A DNA stretch of 64,000 nucleotides. It comes from SOIL31 sp964636815 (GTDB lineage Bacteria; Babelota; Babeliae; Babelales; Vermiphilaceae). The notes below the pieces were generated by a model. The model was not told the DNA's origin. It saw only the letters and a list, made by a program, of their open reading frames with translations, and did no database searches. Of this stretch, positions 34,592-43,222 are shown piece after piece. The stretch is from NCBI GenBank assembly GCA_964636815.1, contig CAZWTF010000005.1:46732-110731 (forward strand). Direction: 5' to 3'. A program made the translations under genes and the position numbers. Numbering within the stretch: position 1 is the stretch's first letter; the number at the start of each line of letters is the position of its first letter.

Positions 34592-36286
34592 CTAATACGC
34601 TATGCCACCTTTAACCCAAATAGCCCACTGCGAACACATCGCATTATCACAAGGGTTGGTGTTAGCAAATTCACCAGAAAGACCAATACCCAAGTAAGGA
34701 TCCATATCATCTCTGTTATCCCACACACCACCAATGTATCCAAATACTTTGTGCGATAACGCGCGTGGTAACAATCCAGATTCAACATTAATATCACTAT
34801 CTTTGAGTAAAATTGCAGGATCAGAACCGTTCACCTGTGCTTGTGGGATATTCAGTGCGGCAGAGTCTGCAGCGTTTAATTGGTTTAATATTCCAGCTGC
34901 TGTTGAAGCTGCAGCTGGTTGATTATCAGCATTTGCATTACGATAATCACCATTACCCGCTCCTTGCCCACCTAATATTGTTGCAGCACTTTGCGTTCCG
35001 TTTAATGCAACTGAACTATCATCTGCAGCAAACCCATACATTTGTGCATCACCTTTAATTGCATATCTGTTTTCTACAAATCTATCACGGCAATGTAATT
35101 TTTCTTTGCTGTTGTACCAAAAATCATATCCCAAATCAATTTCAAAACCATCATGTTGATACGCAAGTTTCAACACAACATCAGCCTGCACACCGATACT
35201 TATATCTGTATCAAACGTTGTATGATTAATTGCTGGTACAAGATTCCCAATATATTGATTTGCTGGAGCTACTCCATTAATAAGAAGTTGTTCTGATGGA
35301 CTTTCTATTTGTTCAATAAGAATATACCTGCTACCGTTACCATTTTTTGTAAAATCAAAAGAACGTTTTTGTTGAGATGTAAACAGATGTGAAGCACGCG
35401 CATCAAGATACAACGCTAAGCGTTTACCCGCTTCTTTATTTTCCCACATAAACACGTGAGCAGACAATCCACCACCAACATCCCAATGATGACGATTCCC
35501 TACAATTTCTTCAAATAAAAATTCTGCTGTTGTTGCGTTACCTGTCGGCGCTCCTACCCTAAAACTCACACCAACATGATACCATGGCTTATTATAGTTC
35601 CATCCTAATGTTCCTTGCAGCTCTGCTACTCTGCAGCGTGTTTGCACTCCAAAAACTTTACCATATCGCAATGGTACATCCATGTCCCCAAACATCGTAA
35701 AACCTTGTAACGCTTGCGTAACACTGTGGGGCAAATTGGTAGCAGAAATATTTGTATTACTCATATAACCTGCAGAATAAGGTGATGTGCCTGGATTGAT
35801 ACTGTTTTCGCACATATATAAATTCCATTTTGTCTGAACAACAGGCATATGAATCATGACAAACAAACCAGGTAAATATCCGTCGAATGCCTGAAACCAA
35901 TTAAAATCTACAATGGTATTACTAATATGTGGTGAAAAATAAACGGTACTGGAAAAATCAACCGGAAGACCAAAATAATCTGCTAAAATATCACCTTCTT
36001 TACGATCAGCTCTGCTACCAGAAAAACGGAGCTTGCATCCCCCAAATAAAAAATCTGAAATATCCTGCGGCTTAATTGAACGGGTATATTTTACAGCACC
36101 AGCAAGAGTCCCATAATTATAATCTTGATCAAATTTATAAATCAGTTGTTGCCAATTGGTCAATTCAAGAACACCATCTAACCCTTGTGAGCGAGTTCCA
36201 AAAACTGTCTTTTTTCCAAAACAAACTGATTCAGTTGCCGATAAAAAAATCACACCTGCTATTATATACATAAAAATTTTTTTCAT
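34592..36286 (-). CDS. Outer-membrane beta-barrel-like protein, paralogue 1
   Basis: The 564-residue product has a signal peptide (MKKIFMYIIAGVIFLSA, ending VCFG). It shares with five other genes in the window: TRSQG near the mature N-terminus, DYFGLPVDF, PGLFVMIH, GAPTGNA, HHWDVGGG, SHLFTSQQKRSFDF, GSRYIL, and a C-terminal WAIWVKGGIAY ending in an aromatic residue. Alternating hydrophobic strands and the aromatic end fit a BAM-assembled barrel. AAGGGG lies 6 bases before the ATG. It is the only copy outside the 47-61 kb cluster and on the minus strand. Confidence 0.82.
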   Translation of the reverse strand: MKKIFMYIIAGVIFLSATESVCFGKKTVFGTRSQGLDGVLELTNWQQLIYKFDQDYNYGTLAGAVKYTRSIKPQDISDFLFGGCKLRFSGSRADRKEGDILADYFGLPVDFSSTVYFSPHISNTIVDFNWFQAFDGYLPGLFVMIHMPVVQTKWNLYMCENSINPGTSPYSAGYMSNTNISATNLPHSVTQALQGFTMFGDMDVPLRYGKVFGVQTRCRVAELQGTLGWNYNKPWYHVGVSFRVGAPTGNATTAEFLFEEIVGNRHHWDVGGGLSAHVFMWENKEAGKRLALYLDARASHLFTSQQKRSFDFTKNGNGSRYILIEQIESPSEQLLINGVAPANQYIGNLVPAINHTTFDTDISIGVQADVVLKLAYQHDGFEIDLGYDFWYNSKEKLHCRDRFVENRYAIKGDAQMYGFAADDSSVALNGTQSAATILGGQGAGNGDYRNANADNQPAAASTAAGILNQLNAADSAALNIPQAQVNGSDPAILLKDSDINVESGLLPRALSHKVFGYIGGVWDNRDDMDPYLGIGLSGEFANTNPCDNAMCSQWAIWVKGGIAY

Positions 36287-36364
36287 TACCATCCCCTTAG
36301 GCTGAATGTACAATCTTCACATCAAGCCTAAAATAAGCCCCTATCAAGACACAATATATTTATA

Positions 36365-37411
36365 TTATTTACGCTTCAGCACGTTTAATTCATTCACATA
36401 ATCAAACACAGTTTTTCTTTTATCTTTTACTAAAGCATTAACAACAGTAATAATAAAATTAGACCAATACCCATTAAACAGTTTACCTTTGGCAAAACCT
36501 TTTTTCTGGCAAACTGCTGTCAAATCTTTAACCGAATTATAAGATAGACAGTCTCTTTTATCAGGCGTCACTGAAGGGTTTCCATAGCATCCAAAACTCA
36601 CCAATGATCGATTCGGCGTATAAGTCTGCGGCTTACCATATTTTGCATCACTGCATGCAATATCTTCATTCATAGTACCAGTCATGTTTTTCCAAAAATA
36701 ATTTCTTTCCGGCCAGGTAAAATTTGTATGTTGTTCATTTACCTGAGTAAATATAACCAACCTCTTGTTGTTCTTCCGCATCCACCCTAATGTTGGCCAT
36801 TCACCCTTTTGTTGTGCTGCTGACCAATGCGATGGACGCAAAACTGGATCATAATTGTTTTTCATAATAATCTCTCTCATATCGCGATCCATTTTATCTG
36901 GATCAGCATAATCTTCTAATATAAGCGTAACCACTGCTTTGGGATGAGTTTTGAGAAAGTTAAAAATACGATTCATTTCATAATGCAACGTTTGATACAG
37001 CGGCTTACCATTTTTTTGAAACACTGTTGTTTCTTGTCTAGGGTATGACAGAACCACACTTCTACCCTCTTTTAAAATTGATGACCAACTCAGTGACCAA
37101 TCAAACGTAGTCAACATCAATCCACGCACACCAGTCGCCAATAACCCCGGTATTGATTGATCCTGTAAGGCAGCTTGAGGAAAAAAGCGTGGATATTTTT
37201 CTGCTCCATGAGCACCAACATAATGATACTGAGCATAATTCAGATCATCAGCAGGTTCTTTAAAATAATCTCTATTACCCCGCGCTTGCTGCATATCATC
37301 TTCATAACGATCATCATACGAAGGAATATATGGAGCTATTGCCGCTTTAATCGACGGATTTATGATTAAAAAAATAATAAAAAAACAAATATTATATCTA
37401 TTATCGTTCAT
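36365..37411 (-). CDS. Exported PI-PLC X-domain-like phosphodiesterase
   Basis: The 348-residue product has a signal peptide (ending PSIKA) and a TIM-barrel typical of phosphatidylinositol-specific phospholipase C-like proteins: GAHGAEKY near residue 68 (catalytic His region), IPGLLATGVRGLMLTTFDW near 90, PKAVVTLILEDYAD near 156 and KRLVIFTQ near 216. The Asp/Arg metal-site motif of eukaryotic PLCXD (LDIR) reads LMLT, so catalysis is uncertain. AAGGGGATGAA precedes the ATG. It would act on host membrane lipids if secreted. Confidence 0.75.
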   Translation of the reverse strand: MNDNRYNICFFIIFLIINPSIKAAIAPYIPSYDDRYEDDMQQARGNRDYFKEPADDLNYAQYHYVGAHGAEKYPRFFPQAALQDQSIPGLLATGVRGLMLTTFDWSLSWSSILKEGRSVVLSYPRQETTVFQKNGKPLYQTLHYEMNRIFNFLKTHPKAVVTLILEDYADPDKMDRDMREIIMKNNYDPVLRPSHWSAAQQKGEWPTLGWMRKNNKRLVIFTQVNEQHTNFTWPERNYFWKNMTGTMNEDIACSDAKYGKPQTYTPNRSLVSFGCYGNPSVTPDKRDCLSYNSVKDLTAVCQKKGFAKGKLFNGYWSNFIITVVNALVKDKRKTVFDYVNELNVLKRK

Positions 37412-37508
37412 TTCATCCCCTTATTTGCAAAAATGGTATTACCACTTGTCAATTTACAAAAAAATTAGTATAAAAAACTAGTTTCAAGCTGATTTGCAAA
37501 AAATTGTA

Positions 37509-37517
37509 TGGTATACT
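37509..37517 (+). promoter_or_regulatory. Candidate extended -10 promoter for the MerR-type gene
   Basis: TG, one base, then TATACT at 37512-37517, without a good -35 box, 61 bases before the start codon. Confidence 0.45.
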
Positions 37518-37577
37518 AAAGTGTCGGCTAGTAAAATAATGAGGCAATGTTTATAGCTATTTTTTTAGGTATATATA

Positions 37578-38057
37578 ATGAAAGTCCGAAGAAAAAAAGG
37601 TTTTTTCTCTATTTCAGCCGTTGCTAAAATGTTTTCTGTTCATCAACAGACGGTGCGTCTTTATGAAAAACAGGGTCTTATTAGCCCCAAACGGTCATCA
37701 GGCAATACACGGCTTTTCTCTGAAGAAGATATTGATCAGTTAGAGGAAGTTATTTATCTTACCCATGAGATGGGAATTAACTTGGCTGGCGTTGAGATGA
37801 TTTTGCGTCTTAAAAAACAGATCAAAAAAATGCAAAGCGAGATGAATAAGATCTTTGACTCAACTCAACAGGAGCTTGATCAAGAAAATGAAAAATCAAA
37901 AGAAATAGTTCAAAGCAGCTATCAACGTCTTTTACAACTTAAGCATAAAGGCGAAAAAGAAGTAACTCCTGATGTTGCTGTAAAAAAACAGACTGATCGC
38001 AAAGAACAAGATAGCACGGTGGATGTTGACAACTGGGAAATAGAATACGAAGACTAA
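37578..38057 (+). CDS. MerR-family regulator, HspR-like
   Basis: The 159-residue protein has an N-terminal MerR winged-helix domain (FFSISAVAKMFSVHQQTVRLYEKQGL, with NTRLFSEEDIDQLE) and the stretch LAGVEMILRLKKQ typical of HspR, followed by a coiled coil and an acidic tail (DNWEIEYED). No Cys metal site is present. HspR represses dnaK-type heat-shock genes through HAIR operators; the only dnaK here is 18 kb away and shows a half-site. The role is inferred from the family. Confidence 0.82.
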   Translation: MKVRRKKGFFSISAVAKMFSVHQQTVRLYEKQGLISPKRSSGNTRLFSEEDIDQLEEVIYLTHEMGINLAGVEMILRLKKQIKKMQSEMNKIFDSTQQELDQENEKSKEIVQSSYQRLLQLKHKGEKEVTPDVAVKKQTDRKEQDSTVDVDNWEIEYED

Positions 38058-38192
38058 AAAAACAATCGTGGAGCTTTAGAGTATACAGCAATTACACCCA
38101 ACTTTAAAAAAATGTTTCCAAAATAACGTTTAATTGTGCAAAGTCAAAATAAGTAAGGTGTATGATTAGTCCTCAATCACGAAAGGCATAGT

Positions 38193-38660
38193 ATGAATAA
38201 TGATTCATTTTCTCATGACAATAATTCACAATTCGCACTTTCGTATGAACTGCTTCATTTATTAAGATGGCTTGGACAACACGATACTGACAAATTAAAG
38301 AAGATTATATCCAAGGCCGTTACGCATGGATTGCACGACACTATACAAAAAACAACAAGCGTGTCTGATCCTAATATCCTTGAAGAGATGCATCACGGCA
38401 TTGTTGATTTCTTTGAACTACTTGAAACACTCCTTAGTGATGCAATTAACACTCACATAGAACAAAAGGCACGGGAAAAAAACTTACTTCCTACCATTGA
38501 TCATTTTGATTCATCGCTTTTAGATAATGAAACATTACGATCAAGTATTGAAAATACAACAAAAAAACTGGATCACAATCCGCACATGAATGCAAAAGAG
38601 CAGTTGTGCAAAGAATTTCTTAAACAATGGAAGCCAATTACCAAAGGTAATATTCATTAA
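38193..38660 (+). CDS. Helical protein of unknown function
   Basis: The 155-residue product lacks a signal peptide and membrane helix and is predicted to be helical (segments SYELLHLLRWLGQHDTDKL and FFELLETLLSDAINTHIE). ATCACGAAAGGCATAGT precedes the ATG. I do not recognise the family. It follows the MerR-type gene by 135 bases on the same strand and may share its transcript. Confidence 0.65.
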   Translation: MNNDSFSHDNNSQFALSYELLHLLRWLGQHDTDKLKKIISKAVTHGLHDTIQKTTSVSDPNILEEMHHGIVDFFELLETLLSDAINTHIEQKAREKNLLPTIDHFDSSLLDNETLRSSIENTTKKLDHNPHMNAKEQLCKEFLKQWKPITKGNIH

Positions 38661-38665
38661 ATTAA

Positions 38666-38700
38666 CCCCAATTTTCGCTTCACTCCAAATTGGGGACCCC
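38666..38700. repeat. CCCCAA/TTGGGGACCCC hairpin element, copy 1
   Basis: CCCCAATTT at 38666-38674 pairs exactly with AAATTGGGG at 38687-38695 and is followed by ACCCC. Related hairpins lie at 44648, 49621 and 54586. Confidence 0.75.
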
Positions 38701-38716
38701 ATCTCAGAAAACTAGA

Positions 38717-38803
38717 AACACTCAGGATGACCGGAAGAAAAAATTAGTCCGTTCGCCCTGAGTGTTCTACGTAGTGCAACGCAGTAGAAATTATCGAAGG
38801 GTT
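38717..38803. repeat. Palindromic element between genes
   Basis: AACACTCAGG at 38717-38726 pairs with CCTGAGTGTT at 38757-38766; further complementary pieces (TCCG and CGGA ends, ATCGAAGGG) extend to about 38800. The GCCCTGAG and TCGAAGG words resemble the element at 63416. Confidence 0.65.
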
Positions 38804-38811
38804 TGAGCGGA

Positions 38812-39423
38812 TTAAAAAAACCCCAACTTTTCCAACGCCTCACGCACTTCAAAAAGAGGCAACCCAATAATTGTTGAATATGATCCCTGTACCATTTTTA
38901 AAAATTGATTGCCATATTTTTCAACGGCAATACCACCAGACACATCCAGAAACGGTGTTTTTTCAAGATAAATATCAATCCAATTTTCTGGCACAATAAA
39001 CATAAATTCAGCCGAAACTGTATCCGTAATTCTCTCATCTACAACCCAAGTATTATTTTTCCACACTCTTCTATCCAAGCAAAACGCTGTGCACAAAAAT
39101 GAACCTGCTGCTGTCGCTCTTATTTTTGCTACAGCATCAGCTCTATCAACTGGTTTGCCATGAATTTTACCCGTTTTATCATGTGACATAGTATCAGCAG
39201 TCAACACATAACAGATATCACCTTCATGTTTTCCATCAGGTAGTACCACATGTTCCATTTTATGCAATGCTATGCTTGCAACTAATTGTGGCAATGGTAA
39301 GCCCCAATCGCATTGTGATTCATCAGCATCCTGACCAACAACAGTAAAAGGAATTTGTGACTCTTCTAAAAGCATACGTCGCGATTGCGACTTGGAACCA
39401 AAATACAAAATATTTTTTGTCAT
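38812..39423 (-). CDS. maf: Maf-family nucleotide pyrophosphatase
   Basis: Maf proteins hydrolyse non-canonical or methylated nucleoside triphosphates and were linked to septum inhibition. The 203-residue product has the family motifs: GSKSQSRRMLLEE near residue 8 (SxSxxR), ADES near 32, the TADTM motif near 75, GKPVDRADA near 88 and the SGGIAVEKYG then VQGSYSTIIGLPL region near 163-186. It has no neighbours in an operon. Confidence 0.88.
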   Translation of the reverse strand: MTKNILYFGSKSQSRRMLLEESQIPFTVVGQDADESQCDWGLPLPQLVASIALHKMEHVVLPDGKHEGDICYVLTADTMSHDKTGKIHGKPVDRADAVAKIRATAAGSFLCTAFCLDRRVWKNNTWVVDERITDTVSAEFMFIVPENWIDIYLEKTPFLDVSGGIAVEKYGNQFLKMVQGSYSTIIGLPLFEVREALEKLGFF

Positions 39424-39473
39424 ATAAATAACTCTTTATTAAATTTTATTTAAAACAAGAGTACACTGAACAT

Positions 39474-39935
39474 ATGAATTATCAATATTATACTCCTACT
39501 AAAGATATTTTAACCCCTCAAGATAAAAACGTTGTTCTTGTTGGTGGATGCTTTGACATCCTCCATTTTGGACATATACAGTTTCTGCAAAAAGCAAAAG
39601 AAGCCAGTGATTATCTTATTGTTGCTCTCGAACCAGACGAGCGGATTGTACATCACAAAAACAGAACACCTGTGCATACACAAAAAGAACGAGCGCATAA
39701 TTTATTAGCACTACGTTCTGTTGATCAGGTAATTCTATTGCCTCAACTCAATGGGTTTGATGATTATCTTGAACTCGTAAAAACAATTAAACCTGATATC
39801 ATTGCAATAACCGAGAATGATCCACAACAAGCTAACAAACAAAAACAAGCTGACACGATTAATGCACAACTTGTTATCGTCACAGATATCATTGGCAACT
39901 TTTCAAGTTCAGCGATAATCAAAAAATTTCAATAA
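39474..39935 (+). CDS. Cytidylyltransferase-fold protein (RfaE2/TagD type)
   Basis: The 153-residue protein has the nucleotidyltransferase HxGH motif in GGCFDILHFGHIQFL near residue 24 and the late SSSAIIKK. Such enzymes join NTP to a sugar phosphate or polyol phosphate; HldE C-terminal domains are the closest type, but the normal ISTT-like motif reads NFSSSAI. No other lipopolysaccharide gene is near. The ribosome binding site is weak. The substrate cannot be assigned. Confidence 0.83.
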   Translation: MNYQYYTPTKDILTPQDKNVVLVGGCFDILHFGHIQFLQKAKEASDYLIVALEPDERIVHHKNRTPVHTQKERAHNLLALRSVDQVILLPQLNGFDDYLELVKTIKPDIIAITENDPQQANKQKQADTINAQLVIVTDIIGNFSSSAIIKKFQ

Positions 39936-39951
39936 ATAAAAAGGGATGTTT

Positions 39952-40341
39952 ATGAAGCGACTCATCTTTACAGCAATCATTATAGCATCAATACCTTCAC
40001 ATTCACTTGCTATGAACTATCATCGTGTTAACTTTATCAACAATTTACCTAACGAGACTGTTAGGATTTATGACCTGAACGATGGGCCTTGTGGAATGGG
40101 ATCAAAAGAACCTCCATGCCCAATTATGCCAAGACAAACAAAATCAATAACTTTCTTAGGAAACATAGTAGTATTCAACACAAAGACTATGGGCGGAACA
40201 CCTTATCCGTTACAGATGAAAAAAGTACCACAAAACATAACTTTTACTTATAGCAAAAAAGAAAACTATATTGATATTTTTTGTGACAACAAACTCCTCA
40301 CAACTTTTGAAAATAAAGGATGGTATTCGTCTAAAAAATAA
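39952..40341 (+). CDS. Small exported protein, beta-rich family A
   Basis: The 129-residue product starts at 39952 (AAAAGGGATGTTT before the ATG) with a signal peptide ending SHSLA, then Met-Asn. The mature part has NNLPNETVRIYDL, IMPRQTKSITF and VPQNITFTYSKKENYIDI. The exported protein at 41288 has the same order (ISPRQSERICL, IPQKISFAEKSNHFEI), so the two are diverged paralogues. Two close cysteine pairs may form disulfides. Function unknown. Confidence 0.75.
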   Translation: MKRLIFTAIIIASIPSHSLAMNYHRVNFINNLPNETVRIYDLNDGPCGMGSKEPPCPIMPRQTKSITFLGNIVVFNTKTMGGTPYPLQMKKVPQNITFTYSKKENYIDIFCDNKLLTTFENKGWYSSKK

Positions 40342-40364
40342 TGTTTACAATAAGATATAAATAA

Positions 40365-40399
40365 AAACAAGCTGTGTGGTAACCGTACAGCTTGTTTTG
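40365..40399 (+). terminator. Rho-independent terminator
   Basis: AAAACAAGCTGT with GTGG pairs with CCGTACAGCTTGTTTT around TAA; placed between convergent genes. Confidence 0.8.
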
Positions 40400-40420
40400 T
40401 TATATATTCATTCGTTGTTA

Positions 40421-41176
40421 TTATTCTCTACTATTTCTGCTTTTATCAAAATTATTGCCAATCATAATGTTCAATAATTCCTTATACGCATTCACTTCAG
40501 AAACCACATAACTTCCGCCCCTAGCCGCTTCTCCTTCTAAACTACGCACCTGACTTCGCACCCTCTCAGCTGCACTCTTTCCAAACTCATTTTTATGATG
40601 AGGATTAACACACAATGATCGCAACAATTTTGCACGATGCAATACATGGTTTTCACGATGAAAACGGAACGGCCTGTTCAGTAACGTGTGCCAAAGATTT
40701 TCCCCAAAATTATTTACTGCATGCGGATCAACTCCTTTATCAAGAGCATATTGTATAAAAAAATCTTTTGTAATTTCTGTATTATTTTTACCTTCATTTG
40801 CAATTACTTTGTACAAATAATTTCCACCATGACCATCATGTATTCCGCAAATATTACAACCATATTTTTCAAGACATTGTAGCATCTCAGGAGACTTAGC
40901 AAGTTCTATCAAATCATCATATGCTTTACATTTAAATTTTTTCATTAATAGATCTGCCACCTTAACATCATCCATCTGAATAGCTCGCTCAAATAGATAC
41001 TGTCGATTAAATTGTAGCTCTTTCATCTTCTCTTGACTGGTAATCTTATAGGTATAGAAATATTGTTGCTGAAATGTGCTCTTAATTGGCTTCTTTAATG
41101 ATGTTACCAACATAGCCACAACATCAGATATAAACATAAAAGGAAGGATCACCATCACTACTATCTTTTTTGTCAT
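40421..41176 (-). CDS. Exported ankyrin-repeat-like protein
   Basis: The 251-residue product has a signal peptide (MTKKIVVMVILPFMFIS, ending DVVA) then Met. Ankyrin-like pieces are visible: YLFERAIQMDDVKVADLLMKK near residue 60, FIQYALDKGVDPHAVNNFGENLWHTLLNR near 140 and RAKLLRSLCVNPHHKNEFGKSAAE near 181. AAGGTGAGTAT precedes the ATG. It is another candidate host-interaction protein. Confidence 0.75.
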   Translation of the reverse strand: MTKKIVVMVILPFMFISDVVAMLVTSLKKPIKSTFQQQYFYTYKITSQEKMKELQFNRQYLFERAIQMDDVKVADLLMKKFKCKAYDDLIELAKSPEMLQCLEKYGCNICGIHDGHGGNYLYKVIANEGKNNTEITKDFFIQYALDKGVDPHAVNNFGENLWHTLLNRPFRFHRENHVLHRAKLLRSLCVNPHHKNEFGKSAAERVRSQVRSLEGEAARGGSYVVSEVNAYKELLNIMIGNNFDKSRNSRE

Positions 41177-41287
41177 ATACTCACCTTCAAAAATAAAAAC
41201 CGTACAATTATTCCCAATATTGTATGCAATATCCTATATTTATCAATAACTAAAACAATCAAAAAAAATATAGCCTAAAGGATTCGC

Positions 41288-41695
41288 ATGAAATATCTCA
41301 CTACTATAGCAAGCGGTATGATATTAATAAGTTCATATCTATTTACTGCAGAATACCCTCAATACAATAAACTTTCTCCCAAACCAATACCCAGAAATAA
41401 TCACACACATATAGATCGCAAGCCAGTTTTTATTATGTTTTATAATGAATTAGATCATTATGACATTACAATCGAAAACTCAGTAGTTATTTCACCAAGA
41501 CAGTCAGAAAGAATCTGCTTACAACTAGAAGAAAATCCTGCAGTAAGAGTATTTGTAGACGCAATAGGCAGCGAACTCACATTAGAACTTGAAGATATCC
41601 CACAAAAAATATCTTTTGCTGAGAAATCTAATCATTTTGAAATCTTATACAATGATCAATGCCTTGCAAAATATAGATACAAAGCAAAAAAATAA
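41288..41695 (+). CDS. Small exported protein, beta-rich family A
   Basis: The 135-residue product has a signal peptide ending SSYLFTA. It is a diverged paralogue of the gene at 39952: both have a PRQ motif, a beta-rich body and a PQ(N/K)I(T/S)F segment near the C-terminus. AAAGGATTCGC precedes the ATG. The function is unknown; the fold may be a small beta sandwich. Confidence 0.75.
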   Translation: MKYLTTIASGMILISSYLFTAEYPQYNKLSPKPIPRNNHTHIDRKPVFIMFYNELDHYDITIENSVVISPRQSERICLQLEENPAVRVFVDAIGSELTLELEDIPQKISFAEKSNHFEILYNDQCLAKYRYKAKK

Positions 41696-41716
41696 ATATA
41701 TAGAAAAATACAATAA

Positions 41717-41750
41717 AAAAAGCCATGTGTTTCCACATGGCTTTAATTTT
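41717..41750. terminator. Terminator between convergent transcripts
   Basis: AAAGCCATGTG pairs with CACATGGCTTT around TTTC, then AATTTT. Confidence 0.85.
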
Positions 41751-41761
41751 ATAACAACTTT

Positions 41762-41798
41762 AAAAAATGCATACTTAGCTCCGCAGGAGCGAAGTATG
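41762..41798 (-). terminator. Terminator of the tRNA-Gln transcript
   Basis: On the minus strand CATACTT-GCTCC pairs with GGAGC-AAGTATG, followed by six T. The stem begins within the encoded CCA end of the tRNA. Confidence 0.75.
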
Positions 41799-41870
41799 GC
41801 TGGGGCGGAAGGATTCGAACCTCCGATCACAGGACCAAAACCTGTTGCCTTACCGCTTGGCCACGCCCCA
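41797..41870 (-). tRNA. tRNA-Gln (anticodon TTG)
   Basis: A full cloverleaf can be folded: acceptor TGGGGCG with CGCCCCA, D arm GCC/GGC, anticodon stem ACAGG/CCTGT around TTTTGGT (anticodon TTG), T arm GGAGG TTCGAAT CCTTC, discriminator G and encoded CCA. It has 74 bases. It decodes CAA and CAG. Confidence 0.97.
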
Positions 41871-41896
41871 AAGAAATTATCAACTTTTATTTTCTA

Positions 41897-42187
41897 CTAC
41901 TCTTCATCCGATACTGGATGCGCTCCACCGTGATCCATAACTTTTTTGTATTCATGCACAACATGTTCTTCGATCATGCTGCGAGTTTCAGGATTCAAGG
42001 GATGCACAACATCACGAAATGTTCCATCTTTACGTTTACGTGATGGCATTGAAACAAATAGTCCTTTGATTCCCTCAATAACTTTGAGGTCTCGAATAAT
42101 AAACGCATTGTCAAAGACTATAGTCGCATATGCTTTTAATTTTTCGCCATCCGTTACCGGAAATACTTTAACTTCCGTTATTTCCAT
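41897..42187 (-). CDS. spoVG: SpoVG family protein
   Basis: SpoVG proteins are small site-specific DNA- and RNA-binding regulators. The 96-residue product is typical: EITEVKVFPV at the N-terminus, KAYATIVFDNAFIIRDLKVIEG and FVSMPSRKRKDG with the HPLNPETR segment. TAAGGATTACAGCA precedes the ATG. The tRNA-Gln gene lies 26 bases downstream on the same strand. Confidence 0.95.
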   Translation of the reverse strand: MEITEVKVFPVTDGEKLKAYATIVFDNAFIIRDLKVIEGIKGLFVSMPSRKRKDGTFRDVVHPLNPETRSMIEEHVVHEYKKVMDHGGAHPVSDEE

Positions 42188-42306
42188 TGCTGTAATCCTT
42201 AAGGATAAGTATCGTTTTTTGCTTCTTTACTGCTCGTACTTTAATGTATAGCATTACATATTTTTGTCAAACATAAACGCATCTTTTTTTACATATTTTT
42301 AAAAAA

Positions 42307-43212
42307 TCATCCAATAAACCGTGCTACTCTCAATTTTGCTGAGCGAGATGACGGATTTTTTGCTATTTCTTCCGGTGTTGGTATCACAACACGCTTGGTA
42401 AGAATCTCAAGTTTTCCTTCTTCTTCTTTATCTTTAAAAAACTGTTTTACAAGTCGATCTTCTAAAGAATGGAACGAAATACACAGCAACAATCCATCAG
42501 TTTTTAATACCTGCATTGCTCCAGATAAAAAGCCGGTGATGTTGTTCAATTCCTGATTAACAAACATACGCAACGCCTGAAACACTTTTGTAGCTGGATG
42601 AATCTTTGAACGTCCACGAGGAACAACTTTTTCAATAAGCATAGCCAATTCACGGGTTGTGCGAATTGTCCTTTTTTGTCGTGCTTCAATAATTGCCGCT
42701 ACTATTTTTTTTGCATGAGACTCTTGCCCCAGTTGCCAAAAAATTTCACATAATTTTTCTTCAGAAGATTTATTCACAACATGCTCAGCTGTGATCTGCT
42801 GATGCGCAGGAGACATTCTCATATCAAGTTCAGTATCTCGTGAAAAAGAAAAACCTGCACGTTCTTTGATATGCATCTGTGATGTACCAAAATCTGCAAG
42901 AATACCATCAACTTTACCAATTTTTGCTTTTTGTAATAGTCGATACAAATTTGAAAAGTTACCCCACAATATCTGTAGTCGATCCTGATATTTCTCTTCT
43001 AATGCAGGTGCATAGGTATCAATTGATGTGGCATCCCAATCAACAGCAATCACACGACACTGTTGTTCTTTATCTAAAATAGCTTTAGTGTGCCCGCCAG
43101 ATCCAAAGGTAACATCACAATATGTTTTACCCGGTTGAGGATTAAGATATTGTAAAACTTCATCCACCATCACCGTTTTATGGTAAAAAATTTCTCTATT
43201 TTCGTTTTGCAT
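42307..43212 (-). CDS. rsmH: 16S rRNA m4C1402 methyltransferase RsmH
   Basis: RsmH methylates C1402 in the decoding centre. The 301-residue product has HKTVMVDEVLQYL near residue 11, the SAM motif VTFGSGGHTKAIL near 33, ADFGTSQMH near 105, SFSRDTELDMRM and the late CISFHSLEDRLVK. The ATG at 43212 matches the family start; a GTG at 43245 would overlap murF. It follows murF by 10 bases, consistent with remains of a division-cell wall cluster. Confidence 0.95.
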   Translation of the reverse strand: MQNENREIFYHKTVMVDEVLQYLNPQPGKTYCDVTFGSGGHTKAILDKEQQCRVIAVDWDATSIDTYAPALEEKYQDRLQILWGNFSNLYRLLQKAKIGKVDGILADFGTSQMHIKERAGFSFSRDTELDMRMSPAHQQITAEHVVNKSSEEKLCEIFWQLGQESHAKKIVAAIIEARQKRTIRTTRELAMLIEKVVPRGRSKIHPATKVFQALRMFVNQELNNITGFLSGAMQVLKTDGLLLCISFHSLEDRLVKQFFKDKEEEGKLEILTKRVVIPTPEEIAKNPSSRSAKLRVARFIG

Positions 43213-43222
43213 ACTGATACTT

